DNA of 21,637 nt from CAYRVF01 sp964427535 (GTDB lineage Bacteria; Chloroflexota; Ktedonobacteria; Ktedonobacterales; JADMIN01). This document shows positions 20,450 to 21,637 of the stretch, one piece after another; the first letter of the stretch is position 1, and each line of letters opens with the position of its first letter. The notes below the pieces were generated by a model. That model was not told where the DNA came from. It made no database searches and saw only the letters and a program-made list of their open reading frames with translations. Location: NCBI GenBank assembly GCA_964427535.1, contig CAYRVF010000089.1:1-21637 (forward strand). Reading direction: 5' to 3'. Both the position numbers and the translations under genes were made by a program.

Positions 20450-20494
20450 TTTGTCAGGAACTGACAAAAGTCGTATCCTTTGCGAATTGTCAGG
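20450..20494. repeat. TTGTCAGG repeats upstream of the small-RNA promoter
   Basis: TTTGTCAG (20450-20457) and CTGACAAA (20461-20468) form a palindrome with a 3-base centre, and TTGTCAGG recurs at 20487-20494. A related word (TGACTGTCAA) overlaps the -35 at 20425-20434, and the window itself begins with CCTGACAA. They may be sites for a regulator or a replication initiator. Confidence 0.5.
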
Positions 20495-20511
20495 TATAGA
20501 AATTTTCTCAG

Positions 20512-21090
20512 TCAAAGAGACCCGGGCGGCAGAAGGTTAGACCCATTTTCAGGAACGCGGTTGTGGTCAATCATTTTTTGACCAAAAGACATAGCGTAGG
20601 CGTTGCGCTCTTCGTTCTGGAACCCTTCACACTTGGCAAAAAAAGTACCAAGGTTGAAAAGACTTCTGAATGCGGCAGAGCTAGAAGGCGGACCAAAAAC
20701 ATCAATTAACACTTGGGCCATATCTCGGCCCTTTTTCTCGGCTTTTTCCTCTAAATCCACAATATCACCTCCTTTCCCTTGATAATATTCATACCTCAAA
20801 AATTTTTCTTTAATATCCTGCTCGTCGTGAGGTATTTTGAGAGTTGTTAAAATATGACCTATAAATTGATTTGAAGTATAGTTAAACTTATCTGAAGCAT
20901 AACCTAAACTATACCAACCATAATAATCACCAATACGAGAGTTACTATATCTTCTATGTACTTCTAACATAGAGCTTTTAATTCGCCACCCATCTATATC
21001 GTAGTATTTATCTAAAAATGATAGAGCCCTCATAAAACTATCATTTTTCTGAAATTGCTCTACCATTGTTTCGTTGTTCAACCAGTACAT
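20512..21090 (-). CDS. Hypothetical protein
   Basis: 192 residues from ATG 21090 with AGGAG 6 bases upstream. Mostly helical, with many Tyr, Phe and charged residues; segments such as SMLEVHRRYSNSRIGDYYGW and RYEYYQGKGGDIVDL stand out, the last followed by a charged helix. No membrane segment. Being next to the early promoters it may be an early regulator or host-takeover protein, but no motif supports this. Confidence 0.7.
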   Translation of the reverse strand: MYWLNNETMVEQFQKNDSFMRALSFLDKYYDIDGWRIKSSMLEVHRRYSNSRIGDYYGWYSLGYASDKFNYTSNQFIGHILTTLKIPHDEQDIKEKFLRYEYYQGKGGDIVDLEEKAEKKGRDMAQVLIDVFGPPSSSAAFRSLFNLGTFFAKCEGFQNEERNAYAMSFGQKMIDHNRVPENGSNLLPPGSL

Positions 21091-21247
21091 CTTCTACTCC
21101 TAATACTACAAGTTCTCTAAATAGATTGAGCTTAGCCATTCTCTCGCAGTGATTTATAAAAGGTGGGAAAAATATATAAGAAATATACATACACTCCATC
21201 CAGAACCAAAATTTTACAAAGTATTTAATCACCTTCAGAGTTTTCAT
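21041..21247 (-). CDS. Small hydrophobic hypothetical protein
   Basis: 68 residues from ATG 21247 (AGGG close upstream), overlapping both neighbours. An aromatic stretch (FVKFWFWMECMYISYIFFPPF) at residues 10-30 could be a membrane segment; the C-terminal half is charged. The gene fills the space between two well-supported genes and shares the compact style of the locus. Confidence 0.5.
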   Translation of the reverse strand: MKTLKVIKYFVKFWFWMECMYISYIFFPPFINHCERMAKLNLFRELVVLGVEDVLVEQRNNGRAISEK

Positions 21248-21479
21248 TTTCCCTATGTATCCTTATAGTAGGCTTAGGTATGTCGCGCAAAAATAACTCT
21301 CCGCGGGAGTCAAATATATAGTTATAAAACTCATGATACTCCCTAGAGTAAGTATCATAAAAGAATGTAAAAGTTTTTTTACCAGTATCAATTTTCAACT
21401 CTAAGGCGTTAGTACCATTATCAGGGTAAAAGTGCAACATCAATCCACCACCCAACGAAACCGAAAGAAAACTTTTCAC
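21225..21479 (-). CDS. Hypothetical protein, first gene of the right-hand leftward operon
   Basis: 84 residues from GTG 21479, preceded by TTAGGAGG. A small beta-rich sequence (SVSLGGGLMLHFYPDNG, ALELKIDTGKKTFTFFYDTY) with an acidic end. The nine bases GGAGGTCAC at its ribosome binding site are shared with the gene at 1608 and are complementary to the leader RNA at 13421-13429. A promoter lies about 40 bases upstream. Not recognised. Confidence 0.7.
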   Translation of the reverse strand: MKSFLSVSLGGGLMLHFYPDNGTNALELKIDTGKKTFTFFYDTYSREYHEFYNYIFDSRGELFLRDIPKPTIRIHRENENSEGD

Positions 21480-21516
21480 TGTGACCTCCTAATATTCTAG
21501 CACTACTATATAAATA

Positions 21517-21545
21517 ATTATAACACAGGTTCGATAAAAAGTCAA
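21517..21545 (-). promoter_or_regulatory. Sigma-A promoter of the right-hand operon
   Basis: Minus strand TTGACT (21545-21540), a 17-base spacer and TATAAT (21522-21517), with TGTGT before the -10. Five of six and six of six consensus bases, ideal spacing, and located just before the GTG at 21479. Confidence 0.85.
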
Positions 21546-21637
21546 GATATTAGGATGTCCGTACAACAAATAATTAGTTTACAAACCTAACAATATGGAA
21601 TTCTTACATAAGACAACAGGACAGGACAGGCCAACAA

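Noticed and set aside
1..21637. Inverted terminal repeats as expected for protein-primed linear genomes
   Set aside because: The two window ends show no matching inverted sequence; the window may not reach the genome ends or the genome may be circular.
1..21637. CRISPR array
   Set aside because: No regularly spaced direct repeats were seen on either strand.
21600..21637. Short tandem ACAGG units at the right end
   Set aside because: Only two to three 5-base units, too short to claim a functional repeat; possibly an assembly end effect.

Overview
The window looks like most or all of a tailless, membrane-containing bacterial virus of the PRD1/tectivirus-like (double jelly-roll capsid) kind. 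It has no terminase, portal, tail or integrase gene. It does have an FtsK/HerA-type packaging ATPase (10597-11406), a 419-residue beta-rich protein that best fits a double jelly-roll major capsid protein (9132-10391), at least eight very small single- or multi-span membrane proteins around them, a membrane-anchored M23-like peptidase, a C39-like cysteine peptidase, and a short family B DNA polymerase (13884-15323). Ribosome binding sites are strong AGGAGG types and the promoters are classic TTGACA/TATAAT, so a Gram-positive host (Bacillota or Actinomycetota) is likely; I cannot say which. At over 21.6 kb it is larger than the roughly 15-18 kb of described tectiviruses.

Layout. A rightward block (1-3146) carries small genes of unknown role, two Cys-rich proteins, three small membrane or hydrophilic proteins, a perfect 16-bp parS palindrome (701-716) and two copies of a twin-hairpin leader. 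It ends at a strong terminator (3166-3200). Everything else is leftward. Reading in the direction of transcription from the right edge: a promoter (21517-21545) and three unknown genes; a 350-base control region with a second promoter (20404-20434), a small structured RNA ending in a terminator, and a third promoter covered by a palindrome; then the replication block with SSB, a coiled-coil protein, unknown proteins, a DUF262 protein with a Zn/HNH-like tail, a D12-class adenine methyltransferase and the PolB (20158-13535). Next comes a perfect consensus promoter (13501-13529) driving a pseudoknotted leader RNA and a tRNA-like element, a 100-N assembly gap (13000-13099), and then the virion block (12945-3200): Cys-motif protein, a chain of overlapping frames, ATPase, capsid protein, membrane proteins, LysM-like protein, the two peptidases, a probable spike and a possible holin.

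The most unusual part is 13311-13529. The leader RNA can fold as an H-type pseudoknot whose long loop shows a near-exact copy of the 16S rRNA 3-prime tail (ACCUCCUUUCU plus AAG), followed directly by a tRNA-like element with an abnormal anticodon arm. The same RNA is complementary over 13 bases to the ribosome binding site and start codon of the gene at 1608. Other notable points are the parS site, the chain of dual-coded frames at 11156-12485, an M23 peptidase with Glu in place of two zinc-binding His, and a three-way-junction RNA at 20281-20398. All functional statements come from reading motifs by eye; no database search was possible.
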